Assembly: GCF_900110925.1 (NCBI RefSeq)
Contig: NZ_FOFP01000002.1
Span: 372,001 to 436,000, forward strand
Direction: 5' to 3'
DNA: 64,000 nucleotides
DNA from: Pseudomonas cuatrocienegasensis
GTDB taxonomy: Bacteria; Pseudomonadota; Gammaproteobacteria; Pseudomonadales; Pseudomonadaceae
Position 1 is the first letter of the stretch; the number at the start of each line of letters is the position of its first letter. Under the pieces are notes generated by a model that saw only the letters and a program-made list of their open reading frames with translations, had not been told where the DNA came from and did no database searches. This document shows positions 19,673-29,058 of this stretch, piece by piece. The position numbers and the translations under genes are program-made.

Positions 19673-20533
19673 TCACAGCAAGTCGAGTTGCGGCGTTGCA
19701 ACCTGAGCTGTCGGCTCAGGTAACGCCGGCAAGCCCGGCAGGCGTGTGCCCAGCGATGCGTGAAAACGCAGCGCCTGGGCGGCTGCGAGCTGATTGTCCG
19801 GGGTATGCAGAAAGACATAAGGCGTCAGCCCCTGCTCGATCCAGCCCGCGACCTTATCCACCCAAGGCTCAAGAAACGTCTGATTGGCTTCAAGATCCGG
19901 TCCGCCGATAAAACGCACCTGGGGTGCCTGACTGAAGGCAGTCGGGCGAATCGGCAGGCGCGGCTTTTTCGCCTGCGCGTGCAGCACCGCCGGGGCGCTC
20001 GACTGGCAACTGAACAAGGCCCGCGAATCCAGGCAGATACGCTCCACCCCCAGACCATGCAGCAGGCGATTGAGTGCCCGCTCCTCGTCACCCTTGGCGA
20101 AGAACGCCGGATGCCGCACCTCTACGGCCAGCGCCCGCGAGGCGAAAGCCTCCAGCCAGTCACCCAGCTCGCCGAGGCGTTGCGGGCCGAAACTGGCCGG
20201 CAGTTGCAGCCAGAGCGGCGCTACCCGCGCACCCAATGGCGCGAGCAGTTCGAGAAAGCTACGGGTCGCGGCCAGTTGGTCGCGCAGGTCGCCTTCGTGG
20301 CTGATATCGCGGGGGAGCTTGGCGCAGAAGCGAAACGTCGCCGGCATCACCTCGGCCCAGCGCGCCACCGTATCGGCCGCAGGCCGCGCGTAGAAGGTGG
20401 TATTGCCCTCTACCGCATTGAACAGTCGGCAGTAGTGTTCGAGACGATCGGCAGAGCGTAAGTCAGCGGGGTAGACGCTGCCGCGCCAGGCGGCTTCGTT
20501 CCAGGACGGACAACCGAGAAAATAGGGCAGCAC
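19673..20533 (-). CDS. DUF72 family protein (YecE-like)
   Basis: A 286-residue soluble protein of the DUF72 TIM-barrel family. It begins 'LGCPSWNEAAWRGSVYP' and contains 'FNAVEGNTTFYARPAADTV', 'FRFCAKLPRDISHE', 'LAVEVRHPAFF' and near the end 'YVFLHTPDNQLAA', all typical. DUF72 proteins have no proven reaction. The stop of the upstream small gene lies three bases before this start, so the two are translated as a pair. Confidence 0.88.
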   Translation of the reverse strand: MLPYFLGCPSWNEAAWRGSVYPADLRSADRLEHYCRLFNAVEGNTTFYARPAADTVARWAEVMPATFRFCAKLPRDISHEGDLRDQLAATRSFLELLAPLGARVAPLWLQLPASFGPQRLGELGDWLEAFASRALAVEVRHPAFFAKGDEERALNRLLHGLGVERICLDSRALFSCQSSAPAVLHAQAKKPRLPIRPTAFSQAPQVRFIGGPDLEANQTFLEPWVDKVAGWIEQGLTPYVFLHTPDNQLAAAQALRFHASLGTRLPGLPALPEPTAQVATPQLDLL

Positions 20534-20536
20534 GCG

Positions 20537-20878
20537 TCAGGCGAACAGGTCGAGACCCAGCACCTGCTGTGCATCGACATCGTTGGCGTAGGCGGCGGTG
20601 GTGCTGTAGCTGGCAATGGCCTGTGCGGCGCGATTGCTCAGGGCTGGCTGGTAGTCCAGATCACGCGTGCGCGCAGGAAAACTGTCGACACTGGCGGACG
20701 AAGCCTCGACGCGGCGGGTCTGCGGTGTCTGTTCAAAGCCCTGGGTGCTCGACGGTGCGGCCGGTTGCTCGCGACGCGCCTCGACCTCGCGCTGCGCTTC
20801 ACGGAACGGCGTAACGGCCGTTCCCGAGCGAGGACCGCGATCGGGCGAGTAGGGAGCGATGGAACCGTCTATGCGCAT
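20537..20878 (-). CDS. Small conserved hypothetical protein
   Basis: A 113-residue, mostly polar and probably disordered protein with no signal peptide. Its start 'MRIDGSIAPYSPDRG' and end 'ANDVDAQQVLGLDLFA' look conserved in Pseudomonas from memory, always beside the DUF72 gene. The C-terminal helix 'SNRAAQAIASYSTTAAYA' resembles the tail of flagellar or motility-linked small proteins, but this is weak. Function unknown. Confidence 0.7.
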   Translation of the reverse strand: MRIDGSIAPYSPDRGPRSGTAVTPFREAQREVEARREQPAAPSSTQGFEQTPQTRRVEASSASVDSFPARTRDLDYQPALSNRAAQAIASYSTTAAYANDVDAQQVLGLDLFA

Positions 20879-20993
20879 TCAGAAACTGCTCGGCAGAAGC
20901 CAATAGAGGCAAAGTGATTGCAATTTAGCCGCGCCATCCCGGCTTGGCAATCGCGCCGGACGCGGCAAGCCGTTTTCGCGACAGAAGGCCGAA

Positions 20994-21674
20994 TTAACGT
21001 GCTGCCTTGGGGGTGGCGACCTGATCGCGCAGGTAGACCGGCTGCGCCTGATCGGCCGGCAGCGCTTCTCCCCGCGCCCAGGCGAAACGGGCCAGGGTGA
21101 GCAAGTCCAGGGCATGGGGCAGCAGCGCACCATCCTGACCGCTGGTGGCCACGGCAATGCGCCCGGCGTGAGTGCCCCAACCAGTGCCCGCACCGTACCA
21201 GTCGCCCTCGGCACCCGCCGGCAAACACGCCTGCTCCGGCGGCAAAACCGCTTCATGGCCCAGCAGGCGCATCTCCCCCGCTTCAGCGCGGTAGCAGCCC
21301 CAGTACACTTCATCCATGCGCGCGTCGATGGCGGCTGCCACCTGCTGCGCACCCGCTTCACGCAGACTGCGCTGGGCCAGTACCGCCAGGTTGGAGACCG
21401 GTAGCACCGGGCGCTCCAACGCAAACGCCAGCCCCTGCACCACGCCGATGGCAATGCGCACACCTGTGAACGCGCCCGGCCCACGGCCAAAGGCAATTGC
21501 ATCCAGAGCATTCAGGGACACGCCAGCCTGCGCCAGCAGTTGCTGAATCATCGGCAGCAGGCGCTGGGCATGCAGACGCGGGATCACGTCGTAGTGGCTG
21601 ATCACCTCACCGTTATGCAGCAGCGCAACGGAGCAGGCTTCAGTGGCAGTGTCGAGGGCCAGCAGAGTGGTCAT
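20994..21674 (-). CDS. tsaB: tRNA t6A biosynthesis protein TsaB
   Basis: TsaB partners TsaD and TsaE in making N6-threonylcarbamoyladenosine on tRNAs that read ANN codons. The 226-residue protein has the ASKHA fold: 'LLALDTATEACSVALLHNG' at the N-terminus and 'GRGPGAFTGVRIAIGVVQGL' at about 63-82. The C-terminal 'QAQPVYLRDQVATPK' is the usual ending. It lies near adk and ppc as in other Pseudomonas. Confidence 0.95.
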   Translation of the reverse strand: MTTLLALDTATEACSVALLHNGEVISHYDVIPRLHAQRLLPMIQQLLAQAGVSLNALDAIAFGRGPGAFTGVRIAIGVVQGLAFALERPVLPVSNLAVLAQRSLREAGAQQVAAAIDARMDEVYWGCYRAEAGEMRLLGHEAVLPPEQACLPAGAEGDWYGAGTGWGTHAGRIAVATSGQDGALLPHALDLLTLARFAWARGEALPADQAQPVYLRDQVATPKAAR

Positions 21675-21738
21675 GACGATCTACAGAGATGGCTAAGCGG
21701 GCGGGCATTAAACCGGTTTAGGGGGGAATTTTCCAGCA

Positions 21739-21779
21739 CAGACGCCCCTTCGCGCGCTGTGCGAGCGAAGGGGCGTCTG
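21739..21779. terminator. Strong 15-bp hairpin between tsaB and the acid phosphatase gene
   Basis: CAGACGCCCCTTCGC and GCGAAGGGGCGTCTG pair perfectly around an 11-nt loop. There is no immediate T run on either side. It may be the original 3' hairpin of the minus-strand acid phosphatase gene, now separated from that gene by the 183-bp element at 21839-22021. Confidence 0.45.
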
Positions 21780-21838
21780 GGTTTGTTGCTGTTTTGTCGT
21801 GAGCCGAGTTGCCGCGGGCGTAATCCGGGTTTCAGAAT

Positions 21839-22021
21839 GGCTATGTCCCAGCTCGGTGTTGCACGGCGCCGCTGCTTCTCGTAGGAGCCGCGCCTCGCGG
21901 CGAATAGCAGCCATTCAGCGGTCTATAAGATAGCCCACAAGCTTCGCGCCGGGGGCGGCGCTCCTACGGGAGCCGCGTTTATGGTCTGCATGCGACTGCA
22001 ACAGTCAATTGGGACATAGCC
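21839..22021. mobile_element. Miniature transposable element with 8-bp target duplication
   Basis: The 183-bp element begins GGCTATGTCCCA and ends TGGGACATAGCC, perfect 12-bp terminal inverted repeats that continue imperfectly to about 25 bp. It is flanked by the direct repeat TTCAGAAT at 21831-21838 and 22022-22029. Its interior carries two inverted REP-like units (21881-21904 and 21943-21967) with GTAGGAGC ends. There is no coding sequence, so it would be mobilised in trans. An 8-bp duplication with GG-start ends is compatible with the ISL3 family, but this is only an inference. Confidence 0.75.
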
Positions 22022-22064
22022 TTCAGAATACGCCCACCGCATTCAGCGCGTTGCTACGCTAAAG

Positions 22065-22856
22065 TCACCACTTCTCGATAACCGTCTCAGCGTCCCAGCC
22101 TTGCAGCGGCGCTTTGGACCAGGTGCCGTAACCGGCATTGGGGAAGACGATCCACTCGGCACCCCATTTGTCCGCTTCGGCGGCGACTGTGGCGCGCTGT
22201 TCGTCCAGCGGCGTCTTGCGGAAACGCCCGTCAAAATCGTGCAGGGTGTCGCCCAGCAGCAGGACGATCTGATGGTCCGCGCTGACAATGGCGCGACGCT
22301 CGACCTTGGGTGGCCCCAGCAGCAGCACACTCTCCTCCGAGACCTGTGGCAGACCGAGCTTGCTCAGGGTGGCCAGGGTGTACTTTTTCTGCTCGTCGGC
22401 GCGGTCCGAGATATAGCGAATGGTCACGCCCAGCTTATCGGCATGCTCGAGAAACTTCTTCGCGCCGGGGATCAGCGCAGGCGTACCGTCGCGCTCCCAG
22501 GGCAGCCAGGTATCCCAGGCATCATAGGTATGACAGTTGGCCAAATCGCGCGCCAGCAGGGCACTGTTGTCGATCACGGTTTCATCCAGGTCGGTGACGA
22601 TCGCCAGCTTCGATGCATCTTTGGCCGCCGCCACGGCTGCATCCAGCTTCAGCGTGGCGATGTTGTAGGCCTGCAGTTGCAGGGCCTGAACTTCCGCCGA
22701 TTGCTGCTGGAAACGCAGCCCCATGGTGTGCTCGGCGACAGCGCACTGCTCCTTCTCCTTGGCTGGCGCAGCCGTATCGGCAAAAGCGGCTGGGGTGGCC
22801 AGCAGCGAGAGCGCAAGGCCCAGCCAAAGGCGGCTGATTGCTGGTTTCTCGGTCAT
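22065..22856 (-). CDS. Periplasmic HAD acid phosphatase (class B/e(P4)-like)
   Basis: A 263-residue secreted phosphatase with a signal peptide ending near 'TPAAFA'. It lacks a lipobox cysteine, unlike the outer-membrane e(P4) lipoproteins. HAD motif I is DLDET at 89-93, motif II is 'IRYISDRAD', and motif III lies in 'LLLGDTLHDFDG' with acidic residues. This fits the DDDD superfamily of non-specific acid phosphatases or 5'-nucleotidases. The start is supported by GAGAGGA seven bases upstream. Confidence 0.88.
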   Translation of the reverse strand: MTEKPAISRLWLGLALSLLATPAAFADTAAPAKEKEQCAVAEHTMGLRFQQQSAEVQALQLQAYNIATLKLDAAVAAAKDASKLAIVTDLDETVIDNSALLARDLANCHTYDAWDTWLPWERDGTPALIPGAKKFLEHADKLGVTIRYISDRADEQKKYTLATLSKLGLPQVSEESVLLLGPPKVERRAIVSADHQIVLLLGDTLHDFDGRFRKTPLDEQRATVAAEADKWGAEWIVFPNAGYGTWSKAPLQGWDAETVIEKW

Positions 22857-22895
22857 TGAATGTCCTCTCTTCCTTAGGGGTGATAGGCGGGTCGT

Positions 22896-22915
22896 CTGTC
22901 CGCTGCAGCGGACAG
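22896..22915. promoter_or_regulatory. 20-bp perfect palindrome upstream of the acid phosphatase gene
   Basis: CTGTCCGCTG and CAGCGGACAG form a loop-free 20-bp palindrome, extended by GTCG/CGAC arms with one mismatch. It lies 40 bases before the acid phosphatase start, in a position suitable for an operator. No T run follows on either strand. Confidence 0.35.
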
Positions 22916-23004
22916 CCGACCGCGAGCGTTACCGATAGTAGAAAGCCTGTCGCGCCGCCTCATGCTTGAGAGCGACCCAAACGTATCCGTACCACCATGA
23001 ACGA

Positions 23005-23027
23005 CAAAGGCTCCCAGGGAGCCTTTG
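23005..23027 (-). terminator. Hairpin downstream of adk
   Basis: CAAAGGCTC and GAGCCTTTG pair perfectly, with the stem ending in TTTG on the minus strand. It lies 90 bases beyond the adk stop and may end adk transcription before the acid phosphatase gene. Confidence 0.5.
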
Positions 23028-23067
23028 CGGATGATGCGCCAGCACACAAAGCGTGGCGCAATAAGAA

Positions 23068-23088
23068 GGGGCTTGCGCAACAAGCCCC
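23068..23088 (-). terminator. First hairpin downstream of adk
   Basis: GGGGCTTG and CAAGCCCC pair around a five-base loop about 29 bases after the adk stop. On the minus strand it is followed by TTCTTATT, a broken T tract. Confidence 0.5.
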
Positions 23089-23116
23089 GAGTCCAGACCG
23101 GCTGGACGAAACTAAC

Positions 23117-23872
<756 letters not shown>

Positions 23873-24008
23873 TCAAGATACACAGCGCACCCCCACCGCA
23901 CAAGCCACCCAAAAGTCGGATAAAGCATGACCCGAACGGTCGAACATGGCCCCTTGCCAGCCGGGTTTATGCCGCGGCTGGTGGGGCATTGGGGCCTCTG
24001 CCTGGGGC

Positions 24009-26645
24009 TCAGCCGGTGTTGCGCAAACCGGCGGCAATACCCGCCACGCTCACCAGCAGCGCCTGCTCCAGCGCGCTGCCAGCTGGGCTGGACTGCTGCC
24101 GGGAGCGCGCCAGCAGTTCAGCCTGCAGCAGGTGCAAGGGGTCAAGGTAGGTGTTGCGCACGCTGATCGACTCCAGGGTTTCGCGGTTGTGGGCCAGCAG
24201 CTGCGACTGCCCGGTCAGGCCGAGCACGCAGGTCACCGCCTGCGACAATAGGCCGCGTAAATGCGCACCCAAGGGCTGCAGCGCGGGCTCCACCAAGCGT
24301 TCGTCGTACTGTTCGGCGATCTGCGCATCGGCTTTGGCCAGGACCATTTCCAGCATGTCGATACGTGTGCGGAAGAACGGCCACTGCGCGCACATCTGCG
24401 CCAATTGCTCACCCTCGCCCCGGGCCAGGGCATTACTCAGGGCGGTTTCCCAGCCGAGCCAGGCCGGCAACATCAGGCGCGTCTGGGTCCAGGCGAAGAT
24501 CCAGGGAATCGCCCGCAGGCTCTCCACCCCACCCTCGCGGCGCTTGGCCGGGCGGCTGCCCAGGGGCAGGCGGCCCAGCTCCTGCTCGGGTGTGGCCTGG
24601 CGAAAGTACTCGACGAATTGCGGGTGTTCGCGCACCACCGCACGGTAGGCCTGGACGCCATCGTCGGCCAGGCGGTCCATCAATGTGCGCCAGGCCGGTT
24701 CCGGCGCAGGCGGCGGCAGCAGGGTGGCTTCCAGCACGGCGGCCAGATACAGATTGAGGTTCTGTTCGGCGATGTCTGGCAGACCGAACTTGAAGCGAAT
24801 CATCTCGCCCTGCTCGGTGGTGCGAAAGCGCCCGGCGACCGAACCCGGCGGCTGCGACAGGATCGCCGCATGGGCCGGACCACCGCCCCGGCCGACCGTG
24901 CCACCGCGGCCATGGAACAGCAGCAGTTCGACCTGATGCGCGCGGCACACCTCGACCAGGGTTTCCTGGGCGCGGTACTGCGCCCAGGCCGCCGCCGTGG
25001 TGCCGGCGTCCTTGGCCGAGTCGGAATAGCCGATCATCACCTCTTGCGGGCCATGCAGGCGCGCGCGGTAGCCTGGCAACTCAAGCAGCCGCTCGATCAC
25101 CGGGCCGGCGTTGTCCAGGTCAGCCAGGGTTTCGAACAGCGGCACCACGCGCATCGGCCGCTGCAAACCGGCTTCCTTGAGCAGCAGTTGCACAGCCAGC
25201 ACGTCGGAGGCCGCCCCGGCCATGGAGATCACGTAGGAGCCGAGCGAAGCGGCGGGCGCGGCAGCGACTTCACGGCAGGTCGCCAGCACTTCGGCGGTGT
25301 CGGCAGCCGGTTTGAAATGGCTCGGTAGCAGGGGCCGACGGCTGTCCAGTTCGGCCTGCAGGAAGCTCAGGCGGCGCGCCTCGTCCCAGTCGGCGTAACG
25401 CCCCAGGCCTAGATACTCGGTAATTTCACTCAGCGCAGCGGCATGCCGCGTCGCGTCCTGACGCACGTCCAAACGCACCAGAAACAGGCCGAAGGTCGCG
25501 GCCCGGCGCAGGCAGTCGAGCAACGCGCCTTCGGCGATCACGCCCATGCCACAGGCGTGCAGCGAGTGATAGCAGGCCTGCAAGGGCGCCAGCAGTTCCT
25601 GATTGTTCTGCAACACTGCCGCGCTCGGCTCAAGCGGTGTATGCAACGCCTGCTGCGCCCATTGCCGGGTCGCCCGCAGACGCTCACGCAGGCTTTTGAG
25701 CACCTGCCGGTAGGGCTCGGCGCTGTCGCCGGCCAAGGCCTGCAGCTCGGCACTGGCCTGCTGCATGGAGAGGTCGGCGGCGAGGTGGTCAACGTCGCGC
25801 AGGTACAGATCGGCCGCCATCCAGCGCGCCAACAGCAGCACCTCGCGGGTAACCGCAGCCGTGACATTGGGGTTGCCGTCGCGGTCACCGCCCATCCAGG
25901 AGGCGAAGCGAATCGGCGCGGCCTCCAGCGGCAGGTGCAGACCGGTCACCGCATGCAGCGCCTGATCGGCCTTGCGCAACACCGCGGGCAGCGCCTGCCA
26001 GAGCGAATGCTCGATCACCGCAAAGCCCCACTTGGCTTCATCTACCGGCGTAGGGCGGACACGGCGAATCTCTTCGGTGTGCCAGGCTTCGGCGATTAGC
26101 CGCTGCAGGCGCTGGGTGATCTGCTCGCGCTCGGCGGCAGACAGGTCACTGTGATCCTGACGCGCCAGCTCGGCGGCGATGGCATCGTATTTCTGGATCA
26201 GGGTACGCCGTGCCACCTCGGTCGGGTGGGCGGTCAGCACCAGCTCGATCTCCAGACGCCCAACCTGGCGCGCCAGGGCGTCAGCGCTATGGCCCTGAGC
26301 AATCAGGCGCTGCAGCAGTTGCGGCAATACATGGTTCTCGAAGGGCTCGGCCTCACCGGGGCTGCGACGGCGCACGCGGTGGTACTGCTCGGCGATATTG
26401 GCCAGGTTGAGGAACTGGTTGAAGGCCCGCGCCACCGGTAGCAACTCGTCCTCACTGAGCCCGTCGAGACTGGCACTGAGCTGCTCGGTGCCATCGGCAG
26501 CGCCACGCCGTCCGGCCTTGGCGCCCTTGCGGATCAGCTCGATCTTGTCGAGGAAGGCCGCGCCATGCTGGTCACGGATAGTGGTGCCGAGCAGCTCGCC
26601 CAGCAGGTGGACCTCTTCACGCAAACGCACATCGATATCAGTCAT
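24009..26645 (-). CDS. ppc: Phosphoenolpyruvate carboxylase
   Basis: Ppc carboxylates phosphoenolpyruvate to oxaloacetate, refilling the TCA cycle. The 878-residue length matches the family. Catalytic His140 lies in '[13 protein letters not shown]', followed by '[19 protein letters not shown]', '[13 protein letters not shown]', the glycine loop '[14 protein letters not shown]' and '[12 protein letters not shown]'. It ends 'AAGLRNTG', with the conserved C-terminal Gly. The ATG at 26645 follows GAGGGAG. An upstream frame to 26786 is non-homologous. Confidence 0.97.
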   Translation of the reverse strand: MTDIDVRLREEVHLLGELLGTTIRDQHGAAFLDKIELIRKGAKAGRRGAADGTEQLSASLDGLSEDELLPVARAFNQFLNLANIAEQYHRVRRRSPGEAEPFENHVLPQLLQRLIAQGHSADALARQVGRLEIELVLTAHPTEVARRTLIQKYDAIAAELARQDHSDLSAAEREQITQRLQRLIAEAWHTEEIRRVRPTPVDEAKWGFAVIEHSLWQALPAVLRKADQALHAVTGLHLPLEAAPIRFASWMGGDRDGNPNVTAAVTREVLLLARWMAADLYLRDVDHLAADLSMQQASAELQALAGDSAEPYRQVLKSLRERLRATRQWAQQALHTPLEPSAAVLQNNQELLAPLQACYHSLHACGMGVIAEGALLDCLRRAATFGLFLVRLDVRQDATRHAAALSEITEYLGLGRYADWDEARRLSFLQAELDSRRPLLPSHFKPAADTAEVLATCREVAAAPAASLGSYVISMAGAASDVLAVQLLLKEAGLQRPMRVVPLFETLADLDNAGPVIERLLELPGYRARLHGPQEVMIGYSDSAKDAGTTAAAWAQYRAQETLVEVCRAHQVELLLFHGRGGTVGRGGGPAHAAILSQPPGSVAGRFRTTEQGEMIRFKFGLPDIAEQNLNLYLAAVLEATLLPPPAPEPAWRTLMDRLADDGVQAYRAVVREHPQFVEYFRQATPEQELGRLPLGSRPAKRREGGVESLRAIPWIFAWTQTRLMLPAWLGWETALSNALARGEGEQLAQMCAQWPFFRTRIDMLEMVLAKADAQIAEQYDERLVEPALQPLGAHLRGLLSQAVTCVLGLTGQSQLLAHNRETLESISVRNTYLDPLHLLQAELLARSRQQSSPAGSALEQALLVSVAGIAAGLRNTG

Positions 26646-26715
26646 GCAGCTCCCTCGCCGTGAACAGCACATGGCCAGCGGAACACCTGCCGCCTGCCTG
26701 TTGCCCAAGACTAGG

Positions 26716-26769
26716 GTCTGTTGCCGTTGCGTCGCAAGCCGCGTTGCTGCGAACGAAACGGCAACAGAC
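26716..26769. repeat. Long inverted repeat in the ppc upstream gap
   Basis: GTCTGTTGCCGTT and AACGGCAACAGAC are perfect 13-bp inverted repeats separated by 28 bases that themselves contain TTGCGTCGCAA. The whole unit could fold into a cruciform or RNA hairpin, and may be a miniature repeat or a control site between the divergent ppc and 26877 genes. Confidence 0.55.
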
Positions 26770-26876
26770 TCTGGAGAGTGGCCCACGAGGGTCCATTCTT
26801 ACTTACAAGGGCATGTTTATACGCGCCCTGAATGCACCCGGCCCGCCTGCGGCGGCGCCATTGCCTGGAGAACGGT

Positions 26877-27206
26877 ATGAAAATCCACGAACTCACTCAG
26901 CATTGGGAGTCCACCGCCAAGGGCCGTCTGACCCGCACCTCCTATCAACTGCACCTGGAGGTCGAAGCCGCCGCACGCCTGGCGGCACTGGCCGAGATGT
27001 ACCCCAAACACCATGCCGAAGAGTTACTCGGCGAACTGATAGGCGCCGCCCTGGAAGAGCTTGAAGCGAGCTTCCCTTACGTCCAGGGCACCCAGGTTAT
27101 CGCCACCGATGAACAGGGTGACCCGCAATACGAGGACATCGGCCCAACGCCGCGCTACCTGGCGCTTTCGCGTAAGCACCTGCAGCGCCTACTCAGCGAG
27201 ACTTAA
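26877..27206 (+). CDS. Small conserved cytoplasmic protein
   Basis: A 109-residue acidic protein without signal peptide or membrane segment. 'AARLAALAEMYPKHHAEELLGELIGAALEELEASFPYV' (two helices, given here as landmarks 'LAALAEMYPKHHAEELLGEL') resembles a ribbon-helix-helix-like regulator core. I recall Pseudomonas homologues carrying the label 'type 1 pili tip component', which nothing in the sequence supports. GGAGAA lies just before the ATG. It is divergent from ppc. Confidence 0.72.
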   Translation: MKIHELTQHWESTAKGRLTRTSYQLHLEVEAAARLAALAEMYPKHHAEELLGELIGAALEELEASFPYVQGTQVIATDEQGDPQYEDIGPTPRYLALSRKHLQRLLSET

Positions 27207-27329
27207 ATCACCGCCTGTCATTTTTGCCCTGCCGACAGCGCTGTTTTCGCACGGTTGAAATCAGCGCTGAAAAGCGCGAGCCAAAGCGGTTCCGCTTCTA
27301 TCACGACTGACCGACTCGACAAATTCTCT

Positions 27330-27357
27330 GAACCATTGCGAACCCCCTTCGGTCGGA
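27330..27357 (+). promoter_or_regulatory. Possible AlgU (sigma-22) promoter of the DUF4398-lptF operon
   Basis: GAACCA and TCGGA with a 17-base spacer approximate the AlgU consensus GAACTT-N16/17-TCTGA (four of six and four of five matches). The P. aeruginosa lptF operon is known to be AlgU-controlled, which is why the site was sought. The match is weak. Confidence 0.3.
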
Positions 27358-27475
27358 AACTATGAGTCATGGCACATAGCCGCTGATTTTCAGCACCGCC
27401 TTGCCTGCTAAAGCAAGCGTGCCTCCCGAGCCTCTATAGCCGGGCTTTTTCCGAACTTTTTAAGGAGTTCCCCCA

Positions 27476-27892
27476 ATGGAAACGAACAGCATGAAGACCC
27501 AGGCCAGCACTCGCGCCTCGACACCTATGCGCAACCTGAAATTGGCTGCATTGCTGATCGGCAGCAGCGTGATTCTGGCCGGCTGTGCCGGCAATCCGCC
27601 CACCGAGCAGTTCGCTGTGACCCAATCGGCTGTTAACAATGCCGTCAGCGCAGGCGCTACCGAATATGCGGCGGTGGAAATGCAATCGGCCCGCGACAAG
27701 CTCAAGCAAGCCGAGCTGGCCATGCACGACGAAGATTATGAAAAAGCCAAGCGCCTGGCTGAGCAGGCCGAGTGGGATGCCCGTGTAGCCGCACGCAAGG
27801 CCCAAGCCGCCAAAGCCGAGCGCGCGGTACAGGATGCCAACCAGGGCATCGAAGAATTGCGTCAGGAAGGGATGCGCAGCACCCAGCAGTAA
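27476..27892 (+). CDS. DUF4398 lipoprotein
   Basis: A 138-residue protein. After a long polar N-terminus there is a hydrophobic stretch with the lipobox ILAGC, so the mature protein is probably lipid-anchored. The rest is a helical, Ala/Glu/Lys-rich domain ('SARDKLKQAELAMHDEDYEK') of the DUF4398 family, often paired with OmpA-like proteins. AAGGAG lies eight bases before the ATG. It is followed 43 bases later by the OmpA-family gene and probably shares its transcript. Confidence 0.85.
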   Translation: METNSMKTQASTRASTPMRNLKLAALLIGSSVILAGCAGNPPTEQFAVTQSAVNNAVSAGATEYAAVEMQSARDKLKQAELAMHDEDYEKAKRLAEQAEWDARVAARKAQAAKAERAVQDANQGIEELRQEGMRSTQQ

Positions 27893-27935
27893 CCCTGCGA
27901 CCTTCAAGACCTCAATTGATTAAGGATGAACCGCT

Positions 27936-28721
27936 ATGCGTAAACAAGTCATGATCCCCGCCCTGCTCGCCCTCAGCGTCGGCCTGGCCGCCTGCTCGTC
28001 GCAGCCCAACGTCAATCTGGAACAGGCGCAGACCAACTTCTCCGGCCTGCAGAGCGATCCGCAAGCGTCCAAGGTCGCCGCCCTGGAAACCAAAGACGCG
28101 AGCGAAATGCTCAAGCGTGCCGAAAAGGCTTATCTGGACAAGGAAGACGAGGAGAAGGTTGACCAACTTGCCTACCTCACCAACCAGCGTGTCGAAGTGG
28201 CCAAGCAGACCATCAACCTGCGCACTGCTGAAGAGAACCTGCAAAACGCCGCTGCCAAGCGTGCAGAAGCTCGCCTGGAAGCGCGCGACGCACAAATCCA
28301 GCAGCTGCAAAGCAGCCTGAATGCCAAGCAAACCGAACGCGGCACCCTGGTTACCTTTGGCGACGTGTTGTTCGACCTCGACCGCGCCGAGCTGAAGCCG
28401 GGCGGTCTGGGTAACGTCAACAAGCTGGCTCAGTTCCTTCAGGACAACCCTGAGCGCAAAGTCGTTGTCGAGGGTTACACCGACAGCACCGGTTCGGCCA
28501 ACTACAACCAGCAACTGTCCGAGCGCCGCGCCAACGCTGTACGCGCTGCGCTGGTGAAGATGGGTGTGGGCCCTGAGCGCATCGTCGCTCAGGGTTACGG
28601 CAAGGAATACCCGGTAGCTGACAACTCCAGCTCCTCGGGCCGGGCGATGAATCGCCGTGTGGAAGTGACCATCTCCAACGACAACCAGCCGGTCGCACCG
28701 CGCTCGTCGATGGGGCAGTAA
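27936..28721 (+). CDS. lptF: OmpA-family outer-membrane lipoprotein LptF
   Basis: A 261-residue lipoprotein with lipobox LAAC (Cys20). A central coiled-coil helix (about 90-128, 'AEARLEARDAQIQQLQSSL') leads to a C-terminal OmpA peptidoglycan-binding domain with 'VTFGDVLFDLDRAELKPGG', 'VEGYTDSTGSANYNQQLSE' and 'RIVAQGYGKEYPVADN'. The length and pairing with a DUF4398 gene match P. aeruginosa LptF (lipotoxin F), which supports envelope stress survival. A very strong terminator follows and the accessory island begins beyond it. Confidence 0.88.
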   Translation: MRKQVMIPALLALSVGLAACSSQPNVNLEQAQTNFSGLQSDPQASKVAALETKDASEMLKRAEKAYLDKEDEEKVDQLAYLTNQRVEVAKQTINLRTAEENLQNAAAKRAEARLEARDAQIQQLQSSLNAKQTERGTLVTFGDVLFDLDRAELKPGGLGNVNKLAQFLQDNPERKVVVEGYTDSTGSANYNQQLSERRANAVRAALVKMGVGPERIVAQGYGKEYPVADNSSSSGRAMNRRVEVTISNDNQPVAPRSSMGQ

Positions 28722-28770
28722 CTGATACAAGCAGTAAGCACACAGCCTATGTAATGGGCTGCAGCTAAAA

Positions 28771-28809
28771 AACGCCGCGATCCCCGATGGGAATCGCGGC
28801 GTTTTTTTT
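28771..28809 (+). terminator. Rho-independent terminator of lptF
   Basis: AACGCCGCGAT and ATCGCGGCGTT pair perfectly and run into eight T residues. This marks the left edge of the accessory island. From here to 29058 the only other feature is the operator at 28990-29007. Confidence 0.95.
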
Positions 28810-28989
28810 GCCTAAGATCCCGCCTAACCAGCAATTGCTCAGGCTATCCAGCACGACGCGACTCACGCCTAACCATTCTGATAAAGCCAGCCGCGCCGCG
28901 CCTCCCAACGACAGCGGTCGGCACCTCCTCTAACGCCCCCCAGGCAGATCTGTTCTGCGCGCCTTTAAGCGTTTGACTTGCAGCAACTG

Positions 28990-29007
28990 TATTATGGTAT
29001 ACCATAA
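28990..29007. promoter_or_regulatory. GntR operator A, before the DUF1185 operon
   Basis: The 15-mer TATTATGGTATACCA (28990-29004) contains the core TGGTATACCA, and here TTATGGTATACCATAA is a perfect 16-bp palindrome. The same 15-mer occurs at 35432-35446 and 42066-42080. TTGACT lies just upstream (28973-28978), so the site covers the probable promoter. FadR-type GntR proteins bind TGGT/ACCA-type palindromes, and one is encoded in the operon downstream. Confidence 0.8.
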
Positions 29008-29058
29008 GCCCATAAACACTTCCGCAGCACCCGTCTTTACCGCGCCTGGAGAACCATA

